Below, piece after piece: positions 31,825 through 42,378 of a DNA stretch of 64,000 bases. How positions within the stretch are numbered: the stretch's first letter is position 1; every line of letters starts with the position of its first letter. The notes under the pieces are model-generated. The model had not been told where the DNA came from and searched no databases. It saw only the letters and a program-made list of their open reading frames with translations. A program made the position numbers and the translations under genes. The DNA is taken from NCBI GenBank assembly GCA_039105265.1, contig JAPFFF010000004.1, positions 4,836,001 to 4,900,000 of the forward strand, read 5' to 3'. The stretch is from Tritrichomonas musculus (Eukaryota > Parabasalia > Tritrichomonadida > Tritrichomonadidae).

Positions 31825-33109
31825 CAGGGTGTTTCATAATTATCCGGACTCAACATATTCAAAACATAAAACTAAATATTAAAATATTTTTTTATTTATT
31901 CGAAGTAATCTCCATTTGCAGTAATGCACTGCTGATATCTCCTGATCCACCCATTGAAAATGTTTTCATAAAATTGGGATGACTTTTGAGTGAAAAAATT
32001 TTCAATGGCTGATAAAAGATCATCTTCTGAATCAAATGAACAACCTCCGAGGCTATCTTTCAATGATCCATTGATGGAGAAGTCGCAGGGGGAAAGGTCT
32101 GGGGAATATGGAGGGTGGGGGAGACACGTGAAAGGAGATGAAGCCAAGTATTGTTTAACCAAATTTGAGGAATGTGATGGTGCGTTGTCAAAATGTAAAT
32201 AGACTAATTTTTTCTTTTTCTTTGCTTCATGGGCTTCAGTGTTTATTTCAAGTGGTCTTAAAATGTTTTCAATGAAGAAAACTGAATTAAAAGGTTCATT
32301 ATCAGGCTTAAATTTGAGAAGAACCAGTCCTTTGATTCCTATAAAAATAACGATCATAATTTTGCGTTCATAATTTGATGGTCTAATTCTTTCATCCAAA
32401 TCTTCTGAGCTTAACACCCATTTTCGTTTATGATCAAAAGGGTATTTACACCAAGTTTCGTCGCCAGTGAAAACGTATTTAAAATTGTCTTTCTTCAACA
32501 TTGTGAGCATTTGAATCATTTTTTTCGATATTTGAACTCTCAACTTTTTCTGTGAATTATTTAAATTATGTGGTACCCATTTTAATAAGAGGTTTTTGTA
32601 TCCTATTTCTGTTAATCTTCTGAAGACAGTGGCTCCGCATGATCCAACCATTGTTCCAATTTCCCTACATGACGCATATGGATCAACTTTGATCACAGCA
32701 AGTATTTGGTCATCTATATATGTTTTTCGAGGTCTTCCTGGATGTGGAGCATCTGAGAGGTCTGTACGTCCTCTCTTGATCTCCGCAATCCAGAAATAAA
32801 CCTGTGTTCTGCAAAGGCTCTTGTCACCATACCATTCATTTAACTGTTCGACGATTTCATTTCCAGGGTGTCCTTGAAAATGCAAAAATTTGATACAGTA
32901 TCTCTGTTCCAACATTATAAAAAATGATAAGATAAACGTATGTAAAAAAAACATAAACGTATTTTGATTATAACTCATTAAACAATTTTCGTTAATAAAT
33001 GATATTCATAAAATAATCAATATACAATCCAATGAATTATTATATATTAATAATTTAATCATAACTTTTCCTCATGTTTCAAGTCCGGATATTTATGAAA
33101 CACCCTGTA
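31823..33109 (-). mobile_element. Mariner (Tvmar-like) transposon, looks complete
   Basis: A 1283-bp element from 31825 to 33107 between TA dinucleotides (31823-31824 and 33108-33109), the mariner target duplication. The inverted ends open CAGGGTGTTTCATAA and match over about 26 bp with one mismatch. One long transposase gene fills the middle on the minus strand with no stop or frameshift. Intact ends plus intact gene point to a recent, possibly still active copy. It resembles the Tvmar1 family described in Trichomonas vaginalis. Confidence 0.95.
31896..32978 (-). CDS. Mariner transposase (D,D34D)
   Basis: A 360-residue Tc1/mariner-family transposase; MLEQRYCIKF at residue 22 is the more typical start. 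The N-terminal half has the paired helix-turn-helix DNA-binding region (FHFQGHPGNEIVEQLNEWYG, here residues about 32-50) and the PHPGRPRK linker. The catalytic triad is visible: Asp in FTGDETWC, Asp in HFDNAPSHSS, and Asp in YSPDLSPCDF, with exactly 34 residues between the last two, the mariner signature. It cuts and pastes its own element at TA sites. No disabling change is seen. Confidence 0.95.
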   Translation of the reverse strand: MSYNQNTFMFFLHTFILSFFIMLEQRYCIKFLHFQGHPGNEIVEQLNEWYGDKSLCRTQVYFWIAEIKRGRTDLSDAPHPGRPRKTYIDDQILAVIKVDPYASCREIGTMVGSCGATVFRRLTEIGYKNLLLKWVPHNLNNSQKKLRVQISKKMIQMLTMLKKDNFKYVFTGDETWCKYPFDHKRKWVLSSEDLDERIRPSNYERKIMIVIFIGIKGLVLLKFKPDNEPFNSVFFIENILRPLEINTEAHEAKKKKKLVYLHFDNAPSHSSNLVKQYLASSPFTCLPHPPYSPDLSPCDFSINGSLKDSLGGCSFDSEDDLLSAIENFFTQKSSQFYENIFNGWIRRYQQCITANGDYFE

Positions 33110-33949
33110 ATAAAAAATATTGTGTGAATTGAAACTTTGAGCTTTAGTATTTTTGTATTATAAATTATAATCTCTTGGTCAAATTCTCCTCTTTGGTATT
33201 GAATTAGAAATGAGTAAAGTATATAAAATGAAATACGAAGCAAATAAAGTCTTGATTTCTAAGTTAAAGATGGAGACAAATAGCCCCAATCGAAATTCCA
33301 AATAGGGAAAAATACAAAAAAATCATGATTTTTATATTATTGATATAATTTTAAGACTTTGAAATACTGAAAAGTTTCATTGGATAGAAATCTTAAATCA
33401 TTTAAAATGTTACCAAGATTAAGTATTTTGTCAAGAGATTCTTTGGGAAATATTATTTTCAAAGAAGTTGAAATAGTAATGGGCACTTTTATGATTCTCA
33501 TTCTTGCCAGTTTAATTATATGTAATAAATCCAATTTAAAAAATACTTCATTAAGACTTTTTCTGAATTATCAACTTTTTCTTAAGATGAGAAAAGCTCC
33601 TCAATTAAGTCCAAAAGTGAATTCTCACTTGCTATTTTTTAAATGTTCGTATTTTAGAATTTCGTAGAAAATTGAAAGTTGAAAATGTTGAAGTTTTTGT
33701 GGATCAAATTTTTAAGTATGTAAATGGTCATACAATTCAAAATCATATAAAAACTTTTTTAATCAAATATTTCCTTTTTGGTAATATTTTGAAAAGCAAT
33801 GTGATAAAAATATATTTCAATATTAATTAAAAATTAAAAAAAATATAAAAATTGCATTTGTAATATTTTTTATGAAGATATAAACATATATAATTTTTAA
33901 AATAAACTTCTTAAAAATTTCGCCTTTTTTTTTTAAGTCATTTATATAA
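33110..33949. other. Spacer with coding-like debris
   Basis: About 840 bp. On the minus strand near 33530-33340 a stretch (ESLDKILNLGNILNDLRFLS) looks like decayed coding sequence, perhaps the other side of the gene interrupted by the mariner. No intact gene. The plus-strand frame at 33380-33667 is its shadow. Confidence 0.35.
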
Positions 33950-35533
33950 ATGAGTTCTTTTTACCCATTGATTTCTTCTTTTCAAAGGCTTATTGAATTT
34001 GATAGCAGTCATCAATTTAATTTTATTCTTTCATTATCAAAATCATCTGAATTAGATTTGTCGTTATTAAACAACGATATCATTTTAACAACCACGATAA
34101 ATACAGCACGAATTATTTCAAGAAAAGTGAATGATCTATATCAAGCGGACCCAACTATTTCCCAATATCAAATTTTTTGGAATATCTCAAATTATCCCAT
34201 CAAATCAGAAAAATTGCAGAATGATTCTATACAAAGCGTTTTTAAATTAATGTGCAAATCAGTATTAGAGCCTATTACTATCGAACAAGAAGATTTTTTC
34301 CTATACTTAATATTATTTGATTCCCTCGGAAATACTGAACGCGATAGAGGAAACATGTTCAATGAATTCAAATCTCTGTTGAAGTCCGTTGATGAAGCCA
34401 AGTGTCTGCTCTCGTCGTCTTTTCGAACTGAATCTCTCGATTACTTATCTGATCATTTCATTGAACTACTGAATAACGACGTCCACAAGGATATAGAAAA
34501 AGAGACAATGTTCGAAATAATCGATTTGTATCTGAATAATTCAAAAGATGACAAAGAGGATGAATTTGATCAAATTTTTTCTTTGCTTGAAAATTCAAAC
34601 GAAAACGACATAATGATGCACTTTTTGCTGCACTTAGACATGGACATACTAACCGACGACATGGTGCAGTACATCACAAATCACTTGGATTACGAGATAA
34701 TTAATTCAGAAGCGCCAATTCTGATCAGTTATCTTCAGAAATTCTTCACGGAATTCTGTGGTCCTCCAAAGACAATCGCTGACTTTAGTTATACGGGCAG
34801 CCTGCAGACTTTCACTGTCCCTAAAAAAGGGAAGTATGAAATCAGGGCCGTTGGTGCCTCTGGATCAGGCGGAAACACGTACAACACGAGCTACACGAGT
34901 GTCGGCGGGAGGGGCGCTGAAATTGTTGGAAAGTTTGATTTAGATGAAGGCGACGTCATTGACATTGTTGTCGGCGGACAGGGAAGGATGACAAACGCGA
35001 ATGCATCTGATGGAGCCTCTGGAGGCGGTGGTGGCGGCACTTTTGTGTTCAAGCGGATCAAGTCGATTACAGACAGCAGGTACCAGTTCACAAAGAAAGA
35101 CATCAACTATGAGACACTCCTCGTTGCTGCAGGAGGAAGCGGCGGCGAGGACAGCGGGCGTGAAGGCAGAAGCAGCACTGGACATGATGGAGAAGCATCC
35201 AATTTTAAATCACCAAGTAATTTCACTGAGTATTCGACAGAATCTGCAAATCCGAACAGCTGCAATGAAACTGGACTTTTAGGAATAAAGCAGTTCATTG
35301 AATATGATGCAAAAGGAAGCTATTATTTTCGTAATAATGGGTACTCGTATGGCGGCTACGGATGCGGTGGCTCAGCGGATGATAGGTTTTCGTATGGAGG
35401 CGGCTGGTGCCAAGGATCTAATTCATACCAGTCGACCAGTTGGAGCCTGGATGCAGATGCAGTTGGCACGAATGGAGCAAATAACGGTGATGGCCATGCT
35501 TCAATAAATAGATGCAGAAAAAAACAATATTAA
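33950..35533 (+). CDS. Glycine-rich (ALK-type Gly_rich) domain protein
   Basis: A 527-residue protein. Residues 1-270 are helical and acidic with no recognised motif; this N-terminal type recurs in large trichomonad families. Residues about 278-525 form a glycine-rich domain of the type found in ALK/LTK receptors: an opening strand FSYTGSLQTFTVPKKGKYEIRA (residues about 279-300), then GGRGAEIVGKFDLDEGDVIDIVVGGQG, GASGGGGGGTFV, VAAGGSGGEDSG, and a C-terminal YGGYGCGGSADD. There is no signal peptide or membrane segment, so unlike the animal receptors it appears cytosolic. The Gly-rich part has distinctly higher GC than the N-terminal part. Function is unknown; a self-associating or binding module is likely. 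Confidence 0.75.
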   Translation: MSSFYPLISSFQRLIEFDSSHQFNFILSLSKSSELDLSLLNNDIILTTTINTARIISRKVNDLYQADPTISQYQIFWNISNYPIKSEKLQNDSIQSVFKLMCKSVLEPITIEQEDFFLYLILFDSLGNTERDRGNMFNEFKSLLKSVDEAKCLLSSSFRTESLDYLSDHFIELLNNDVHKDIEKETMFEIIDLYLNNSKDDKEDEFDQIFSLLENSNENDIMMHFLLHLDMDILTDDMVQYITNHLDYEIINSEAPILISYLQKFFTEFCGPPKTIADFSYTGSLQTFTVPKKGKYEIRAVGASGSGGNTYNTSYTSVGGRGAEIVGKFDLDEGDVIDIVVGGQGRMTNANASDGASGGGGGGTFVFKRIKSITDSRYQFTKKDINYETLLVAAGGSGGEDSGREGRSSTGHDGEASNFKSPSNFTEYSTESANPNSCNETGLLGIKQFIEYDAKGSYYFRNNGYSYGGYGCGGSADDRFSYGGGWCQGSNSYQSTSWSLDADAVGTNGANNGDGHASINRCRKKQY

Positions 35534-36804
35534 ATTATAATGTAGTATATAATTGTTTACTTTGAATATTAAGCACTTAATATGGGATTTCTGAGAAAAA
35601 AAAAAATGAAAAATTATATTTGAAACTAATTAATAATCATTTCTTCTATCGAATACTAAGTTCAATTCCATCTTGTTTATTTTTACCAAAATTTCAAAGA
35701 TATAATGCTTTTTATGTATATATATAAAAGAAAATGCAGTAAACCAATTAACTATTTTTGAAATCGTCTATGATATTTTAAGATGTATTGAGCAAAATAA
35801 TTGATCATGCGTTTGTTGAAATAAAATAACTTCTTACTTTCGTTAATTGTATTCTAAAAATAAAAGCGGTTGATGACAAAGAAGCTTTTTTAATAAACAT
35901 TATATACAGGTTTTTAAATCTTATTAAAAATATAATGTGAATTCAAATCATTTTTCATTCATGATGGTAAATAATAATTCAGTATTGTATCATTCAGAAT
36001 ATAATTTCATATTTCATAAACTTTGAAATTATATGCTATTTTATTACTTCTCTGCTTTCTTGGATATTACAAGTTACTTTTATATATTAATTCCAAAGCC
36101 ATCATAAAAGTCATTGGTAATGTTTTTTGCCTTTGGATATTTAGATCTCTCATCTAATTTATAAACGGTGCTTAGATCAGATGAAAGCATATATTTTAAT
36201 AGAGTATTCAAATATGAATGCACATACAATTATTTAAAATATTATTTTTTTGAAATTGAATGTATAAATTTGGTATTTTATCTATTATATAAGTATTAAA
36301 ATAAATTTATAATAAAATAATAAAGTATATAAATCCCAAAATTGTTGAATGATGAAATATCAGGCTCATAATTTTTGCGAAGTTTATAGATGGGATGTTC
36401 GAGCCGATTCCTTTTAAATTTAAATAAACTACTCATATGATGCAACAAAATGATGTTTATCACTGTACATCAATAAATATTTTGATTAGATTTTGAAAAG
36501 ATCGATTCTTACCATATTTTGCTTGAAATATCAAAAATATAATGTATAGAGTCAACATAAACAGCACTAATCATGCTATTTAATCATCCAGTATAATGAT
36601 GTATTTTACTTTAAAAAAATCATTAATATAAATGATTATATATAAATCATAGATATTTAAAACTTTTTTAAAACTTAATTTTAAATAATTATAAATATGT
36701 TAAATTATCTTGGTAATTTATTTCATGCATCAAAATATATGAATTCTTTATATATAATATATTTTTCTATCAATATAATTTACGATACAAATTAAAATAA
36801 AGTT
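35534..36804. other. Long AT-rich spacer
   Basis: About 1.27 kb between convergent genes; no gene, RNA or repeat recognised. Confidence 0.5.
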
Positions 36805-37422
36805 TTAACAGCAAGAACGATTTGTTTTTAGTTCGTTAAATTCTGCAATTGAGTTGTTATTACTTAATGATTGAACTTCTTTTGCTAGAAAAGCAGCAGC
36901 GATGAATAAAGAATCTACATTTTCTCCTGTTTTCGCAGAAACGCAAAAAAACTGATCAAATTTTGGTTTATATTCTTCAATTAAGTCTGTTAAGTCATCA
37001 ATTGCTGAATCCATTAAATCTATTTTATTTATTGCGAGTATTAATTTTGTATCGTTAACTTGAGTAGCAGAAATAAGTTCAATCCAGAATGAAATTGATT
37101 TGAAAGATTGTGAATCTATTGAACTAGTGACAATGATAGCAACTTTTGAGCCTCGAATATATAATGGAGCAATGGTTCGATATTGCTCTTGTCCAGCCGT
37201 ATCCCATAAAGAGATTTTAACTTCACTCTCATCACTTAACTCTACTGTCTTAAAAAAATTCGAGGTGCCAATTGTTGGTCTGGTTTCGGGCTCAAATGTT
37301 TCGTTAAGCCAGCTATTTATCAACGACGTTTTGCCAACGGATGAATCCCCTAATAATATAATTTTAAGAGCCTCCTCGCCAATCTGAGTTTTTTTCTTCA
37401 TTGTAATACAATTTACTGTCAT
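36805..37422 (-). CDS. Rab-type small GTPase
   Basis: A 205-residue Rab with textbook motifs: G1 GDSSVGKTSL, switch I TRPTIGTSNFFK, G3 WDTAGQEQYRT, G4 NKID, G5 SAKTGENV, and a C-terminal CC (NRSCC) for double geranylgeranylation. The RabF-type IYIRG-like segment (PLYIRGSKVAIIV) supports a Rab rather than Ras or Rho. It should act in vesicle traffic; the exact subclass is not assignable by eye, although TIGT and WDTAGQEQYRT recall the Rab5/Rab21/Rab22 side. The first ATG gives an 8-residue leader before MKKKTQIGEEALKIILLGD; the second Met is an equally good start. Confidence 0.93.
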   Translation of the reverse strand: MTVNCITMKKKTQIGEEALKIILLGDSSVGKTSLINSWLNETFEPETRPTIGTSNFFKTVELSDESEVKISLWDTAGQEQYRTIAPLYIRGSKVAIIVTSSIDSQSFKSISFWIELISATQVNDTKLILAINKIDLMDSAIDDLTDLIEEYKPKFDQFFCVSAKTGENVDSLFIAAAFLAKEVQSLSNNNSIAEFNELKTNRSCC

Positions 37423-38199
37423 TTCGTACGGCTCACAGAAAAATTAAATGTGGTATTCAATTATTTGAATGATAATTCATTTACTTCAATTTTTGATTAT
37501 ATTTTTAACTTGATTTTTAATTTATTAATAAGCATATATAAATATTATTATAATTTATATTAATTTCAATAAATATAAAATTAATATTTAATATAGGAAT
37601 AAATATTTCATTTAGAAAATAAATGGTAAATTAGTTTGATTTGTCAAAAAATTTTATGAATTTTTTTAACTTCCCTTTCAATCTTATATAAAAATAATAA
37701 TTTTTTTTCTGTCAGATTTTGAGATTTATACACAATCATTTACCAAAAAATAACAATTATTATATAGAATGAAACAAAATATAAAAAAGTTTAGTAATTT
37801 TGAGATTATTTTTAATACTTTTGATATCGAATAAAAGCAAAAATAATCGTTAAAAGGATAGAACAAATGACAGGCATATTTTATTAGAAAACATCTTGTG
37901 TCATTAAATATTTTAAATTGGTATCTAACTTTTCACTAGAATGAACATGAAGATTTTAGAAATGTCTTAATTGAATTAACACTATGAATTCATTCACTTA
38001 AAACATAATTTTTTGTCGATATATTGTTATTATATGAAAATTAATGTGAAATTCTGGAACTTTTTTACATATTAAGCACAATTACATTATTATTTTTTAT
38101 AGCAGTAATTAGATATTCTGCATTCATTTGATGCTTATCATTGACAAAAATCACAATTTCTTCTTTTATGACTGAAATTGAATATTCTTTTTTTTTGGA
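37423..38199. other. AT-rich spacer
   Basis: About 780 bp upstream of the Rab gene. No gene or repeat seen. Confidence 0.45.
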
Positions 38200-38850
38200 A
38201 GATATTAATCATTAGTATTCGTTCATCTGTCAAAGTAATTGGATGTTGTGCTAAGAACCAAATCAGCACAGAAAAAATATGCATTAATTTCTGGAATACC
38301 ATAAAGATCAAGATTGCACCATTTTGAATGTGTATAAAGAGATGGTTCATTTGAAAGTTTTTTTTTTTTTTTTTTTTTAATTTGAATTTCTAAAAAAAAA
38401 ATTTTTTTCCTTTCCAATTTAAGGTGTAACTGTGTGCTCTTATCCATTCACCAATTCACATTGCTTCAATTATTCCAGTGGTAAAGAAATTCAATGAATA
38501 ATTGAGTGAAAACAATCAATCTGGAATTTCTTTTATTTCAATGCCATATAAATGGTCGATACTGCAAATGTTTTCCATTTTGGATCTGGAAATAGTTATA
38601 GAACCAAGGTTTACATAAGCAGCATTCCAGCAAATGACCATGTTTCATACGGTTGTGGTGAAATATAATGCAAATATTCGGAACCATTCAAATAATTACA
38701 ATAGAAACGATATGCTCAAAATGTTTATCAAGATACAAAGACTGAGAATTCTATATAACTGATGCTAAAATCAACTGCATCAAGTGCTTGAGAATCAATT
38801 AATGAATTATTCATTTCAATACTATATCAGTATTGATATGCTTTGATTGA
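38200..38850 (-). pseudogene. Decayed coding sequence, possibly a protein kinase
   Basis: On the minus strand short protein-like segments appear in shifting frames: LIDSQALDAVDFSIS near 38810-38760, which resembles the 'N-I-L-I-D ... I-x-D-F-G-L-S' region of kinases, ISPQPYETWSFAGMLLM near 38670-38620, which resembles the 'aPE ... D-x-W-S-x-G-x-L-L' region, and two pieces near 38330-38230. They are divided by stops and a run of A/T near 38360-38400. The order fits a dead TKL-type kinase, but every motif is blurred and the call is weak. Confidence 0.3.
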
Positions 38851-39180
38851 AAATTTTTAAGAATGCATTTATTTGCATCCGTAGAAAAATTTAATTACTA
38901 TTTGATTTTATTAAAAAGTAGCATTAATATTTGTGTTATATGAGAGAAATCTTTATCGATTCTCAAACGCTGAAAGCAAAAAAAGAAAACAAAGTAATAC
39001 ACTTTCAAAGAAAAAAAACAATCTACGTTTAAGTTATATATATATATATATAAAAGAGCTAGATGAAATGAAGGCTTTCATAAAAGCTATTTTAAAAACG
39101 ATACGTCACTTTCCAACGTGTTTTTATAGAAATTCTATTAAAAAGTTGAACTTTTTAAATAAGGTGACTTATCTTTTTTG

Positions 39181-39515
39181 GAATAACTTGGGCAATCGTT
39201 TTTGTTCCCAGACAAACCTAGTCAAATTTTGTTCCCACTGGTCAATTAAATTGAACTTATAAAAAAAAAAATATAGATAAGATTTTATGTTCCAAATTTT
39301 TCCCAGTGTTTTTGCCCCGACCGTGGGGTCTCGGCTACGCCTTCGCTACGATCAGGCTTCGCTCGACGCCCACTTGGGGCAGTAGAAACCCTGGGAAAAT
39401 TATGGAAAAATATAAAATCTTTCTTCATTTTTTTTTTTTTTAAATCAATAATTGACCTTGGGAACAAAATTTGACTAGGTTTGTCTGGGAACAAAAACGA
39501 TTGCCCGAATAACTT
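39181..39515. mobile_element. MULE-like MITE (317 bp) with 9-bp target duplication
   Basis: The element runs 39190-39506 and is flanked by the perfect 9-bp direct repeat GAATAACTT (39181-39189 and 39507-39515). The ends are inverted repeats of about 60 bp opening GGGCAATCGTTTTTGTTCCC; the first 49 bp match perfectly. The core contains a GC-rich island near 39315-39395 (GTGGGGTCTCGGCTACGCC). It encodes nothing. A 9-bp duplication and GGG ends point to the Mutator superfamily. Confidence 0.93.
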
Positions 39516-41316
39516 TATAATTTTTAAATTCAAAAAGTCAAATCTGTCACTTTCTTGCTTTATGTCAGAATTCACTATCTTTTTCTGAAGACCGAATTCT
39601 ATCGAACAATTAACATTCACTCTCTCTAATTAAAATCTACTGGATTTGAGCCATTATCGTAAAACTTTCTCTATAGTCTTATATTTTTTATCCAAAGAAT
39701 AAATTCTCTTTTTATTAGCTTTTAACTAAATGCGCTTTATGTTTCATCTTTCAATCTTTCAACAGCATTGAAATGAAAAAGTTGCTGAGTATGGTCGATT
39801 ATATTGAATAAGTTCTTCATTAATTTAATCTCGATATTATTTGAATGAATTGATTAATTCCATTAAAAAGATTCTTGGATAATATATCATATTTTGAATT
39901 ATTTGAATCTATTCAAAATATGCAGAATATTCAATCAATACAAGGATATAAAAAGTATTTTCTTCATTTTTTCTTTTCTTTTCCTGTGATCATTATGATT
40001 GAATGATTGTTTCAACTTTAATATTGGTCAATGCTAACTATAGGTCAATTTTTTGCGATTATTTTGATTCTAAATATTAAAATTTCAATAAAAATTGTTT
40101 ATTTTTTAATAAGTATATGAAGATCCAATACATTTTGGGTGAAATGTGACATAAATGATTACATTTGTCTTTTATATTTGGCATTAAAAATTAATGTATC
40201 TTTATTGCTGTTAAAAAGAGTTTGATTAATGAATGTCGATGATTTAATATTATTATCTTTTATTTTTGATCATTATCAGTATATTGATTGATAATCACTG
40301 TTTAGGTGCTCAAATATATTGGAAAATTAAGGCTTTTTTTCGAGATTATTTATATAAGAATTTTCACAAAATGACTATGCTTATTCTAATAGCAAAATGG
40401 TTTGATTTGAGTAGTCACAGTAAATAAACAAATTAAAATTGGAATTTATCGAAACAAGCAAATTGGCAAAGATAATTCTTCAAACAAGATTTTTTTTTGC
40501 AAATTAAAATTCGACTTCGAAAAATTGATAGAATAATCTTTGTCAGAAATTCCATGTTTATCAAAATTATTAATATTATTTCAAATACAATAATATAGGT
40601 TATAGAATAAAGCGAAATTAGTAAGTTTGTATAAAAAAAAAATTGCTAATTTAATTGGTCGTTTTGCCTCAAAATGAACGATATCAAAAAGTTATGCAAA
40701 ATCAATTAATAAAAAATATTTTGGGAAGATAACATTTCCATTTTTAAATAAATTTCTATTTATTTTTGTATGATCATTATACATAAAGCATTTATTAAAA
40801 AAAAAAAAGCAATTATCGTTATATAAAAATAATCAACCATCAATTGAAAAATTGATAGTAAAACTTTTCAAATGTCAGCGGTAAATCAAATAAAATAGAA
40901 ATACATAATGAAAAAAAGCCTAAAACATTTGTTTTTAATTTATTTTAATATTAAAATCAATATATTATTATATTTATATTTTAAAAAGATAAAATTCTTA
41001 TTTTAAATTTGATATAGTTATGAGTTTTTTGTTTCAATAGGAAACGATAATGTTAATCTTTTTTAAAATTTATTGTTTTCTGTCGTTTTTAAATTAATAC
41101 TTTGATTAATATATCTAATCATATAATAATCAAATAGATATTATTTTAGTATGAGTTTTTTAAAAGAATTATATGATTTATTTTATTGTATATTTATATT
41201 TTTATTGATTTATTTTTTATTTCAAAAAGTTATAATTATTGTATATTTTATAGAAAAATTTATTTTTTATCCATGAAATTTTTTATATCACCTTCTTCAT
41301 TTCATTTGTATTAAAA
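39516..41316. other. Long AT-rich spacer
   Basis: About 1.8 kb with no supported gene, repeat or RNA. The last 60 bases before the C2 gene contain TTCTTCATTTCATTTG, which could serve as an initiator region, but this is not distinctive. Confidence 0.45.
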
Positions 41317-41994
41317 ATGGCTTTTACGCTTCATGTCCGTGTTATTGAAGCTACAGATATTCCCAAAATGGACACAAACGCTTCAGATCCATATTGTGTC
41401 CTTCAAACAAGTTCTCAAACAATGAAAACAACTGTAATTAATAATACCAAAAATCCACGTTGGAATCAAGAGTTTCATTTCAATATTACATCTCCACAGG
41501 TAGGTGCGTTAGATATCAAAATGATAGATAAAGATATATCACGAGATGATGATATGGCAACTCTAAATATTCAATTATGCTCCCTACCTATAGGCCAAGT
41601 TATTGATCAATGGTATGATATGGTCCCATGCAAAAAGGCTAAAAAAGGAGGAAGGCTTCATCTTTGTCTTCATATGGCTCCTGCAGGTTCCCCACCTTTC
41701 GTAGCAGGACCTCCCATGCAAGCTGGGTATCCTGCATATCCACCTCAAGGAGCTTATCCACCACAGGGCTACCCACCACAAGGAGCCTATCCTCCACAAG
41801 GAGGATATCCACCACAGGGAGCTTATCCACCTCAAGGAGGCTACCCACCACAAGGAGGTTATCCACCTCAAGGAGGCTACCCACCACAAGGAGGTTATCC
41901 ACCACAAGGAGGCTACCCACCACAAGGTTATCCACCTCAAGGAGCCTACCCACCACAAGGAGGTTATCCACCACAAGGTTATCCACCAAGATAA
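41317..41994 (+). CDS. C2-domain protein with YPPQG repeat tail
   Basis: A 225-residue protein. Residues 1-122 are one C2 domain: [15 protein letters not shown], the calcium-loop Asp residues in ASDPYCVL and DKDISRDDD, and the [11 protein letters not shown] motif, so calcium-dependent membrane binding is likely. Residues about 128-225 are about seventeen copies of YPPQG[GA]/YPPQ, as in annexin XI, synexin and many stress-granule or COPII-linked proteins, and likely mediate self-association or binding to EF-hand partners. Proteins of this plan are common in trichomonads. The reverse-strand frames across the repeat are shadows. Confidence 0.93.
   Translation: MAFTLHVRVIEATDIPKMDTNASDPYCVLQTSSQTMKTTVINNTKNPRWNQEFHFNITSPQVGALDIKMIDKDISRDDDMATLNIQLCSLPIGQVIDQWYDMVPCKKAKKGGRLHLCLHMAPAGSPPFVAGPPMQAGYPAYPPQGAYPPQGYPPQGAYPPQGGYPPQGAYPPQGGYPPQGGYPPQGGYPPQGGYPPQGGYPPQGYPPQGAYPPQGGYPPQGYPPR
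41735..41990 (+). repeat. 15/18-bp tandem coding repeat (YPPQG)
   Basis: Alternating units encode [11 protein letters not shown] and YPPQGA. Codon wobble between TAT/TAC and CCA/CCT shows some age, but block-wise repeats of several units suggest more recent local duplication. Confidence 0.9.
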
Positions 41995-42378
41995 ATTAGT
42001 TTATTATTTATATGATTAGAGTCTTAAACTCTGTTTATTTTTTTTATCTCATATTTTTATTTTTTGTTTTTCGTTAATGGAAAAGAATTGCATAAGTATA
42101 TTAAATAGCTTCAATATTCTATAGCAATATGTCTCTAGTAGTATTTAATTTATTGTTACTAGTTTTAAAATCAATACGAAGAAATTGATAATTATAAGTT
42201 GACTTTGAATGAGATATTTGGGGAAATGAAATAAAAATAGCTTACTTTATTAAAAAATAAATGTAAAATGATGCAAATAATAATATAAATATATATAGAA
42301 AAATCAATCATATTCAACTCACGTTTAAAAATAAAAATAAGTTTTATTTATGTAATAAATATACCAACTGAATTTGAG
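41995..42378. other. AT-rich spacer between convergent genes
   Basis: About 380 bp between the C2 and SCAMP stop codons; nothing recognised beyond the two 3' ends. Confidence 0.45.

Noticed and set aside
38933-39262. 109-codon frame next to the 317-bp MITE
   Set aside because: Its second half is MITE terminal sequence and its first half is low-complexity Lys/Tyr/Ile; not a gene.
41584-41999. Three frames across the YPPQG repeat (Trp-rich, Val/Leu-rich, Ser/Thr-rich)
   Set aside because: Repetitive coding DNA keeps all frames open; composition is meaningless outside the C2 protein frame.
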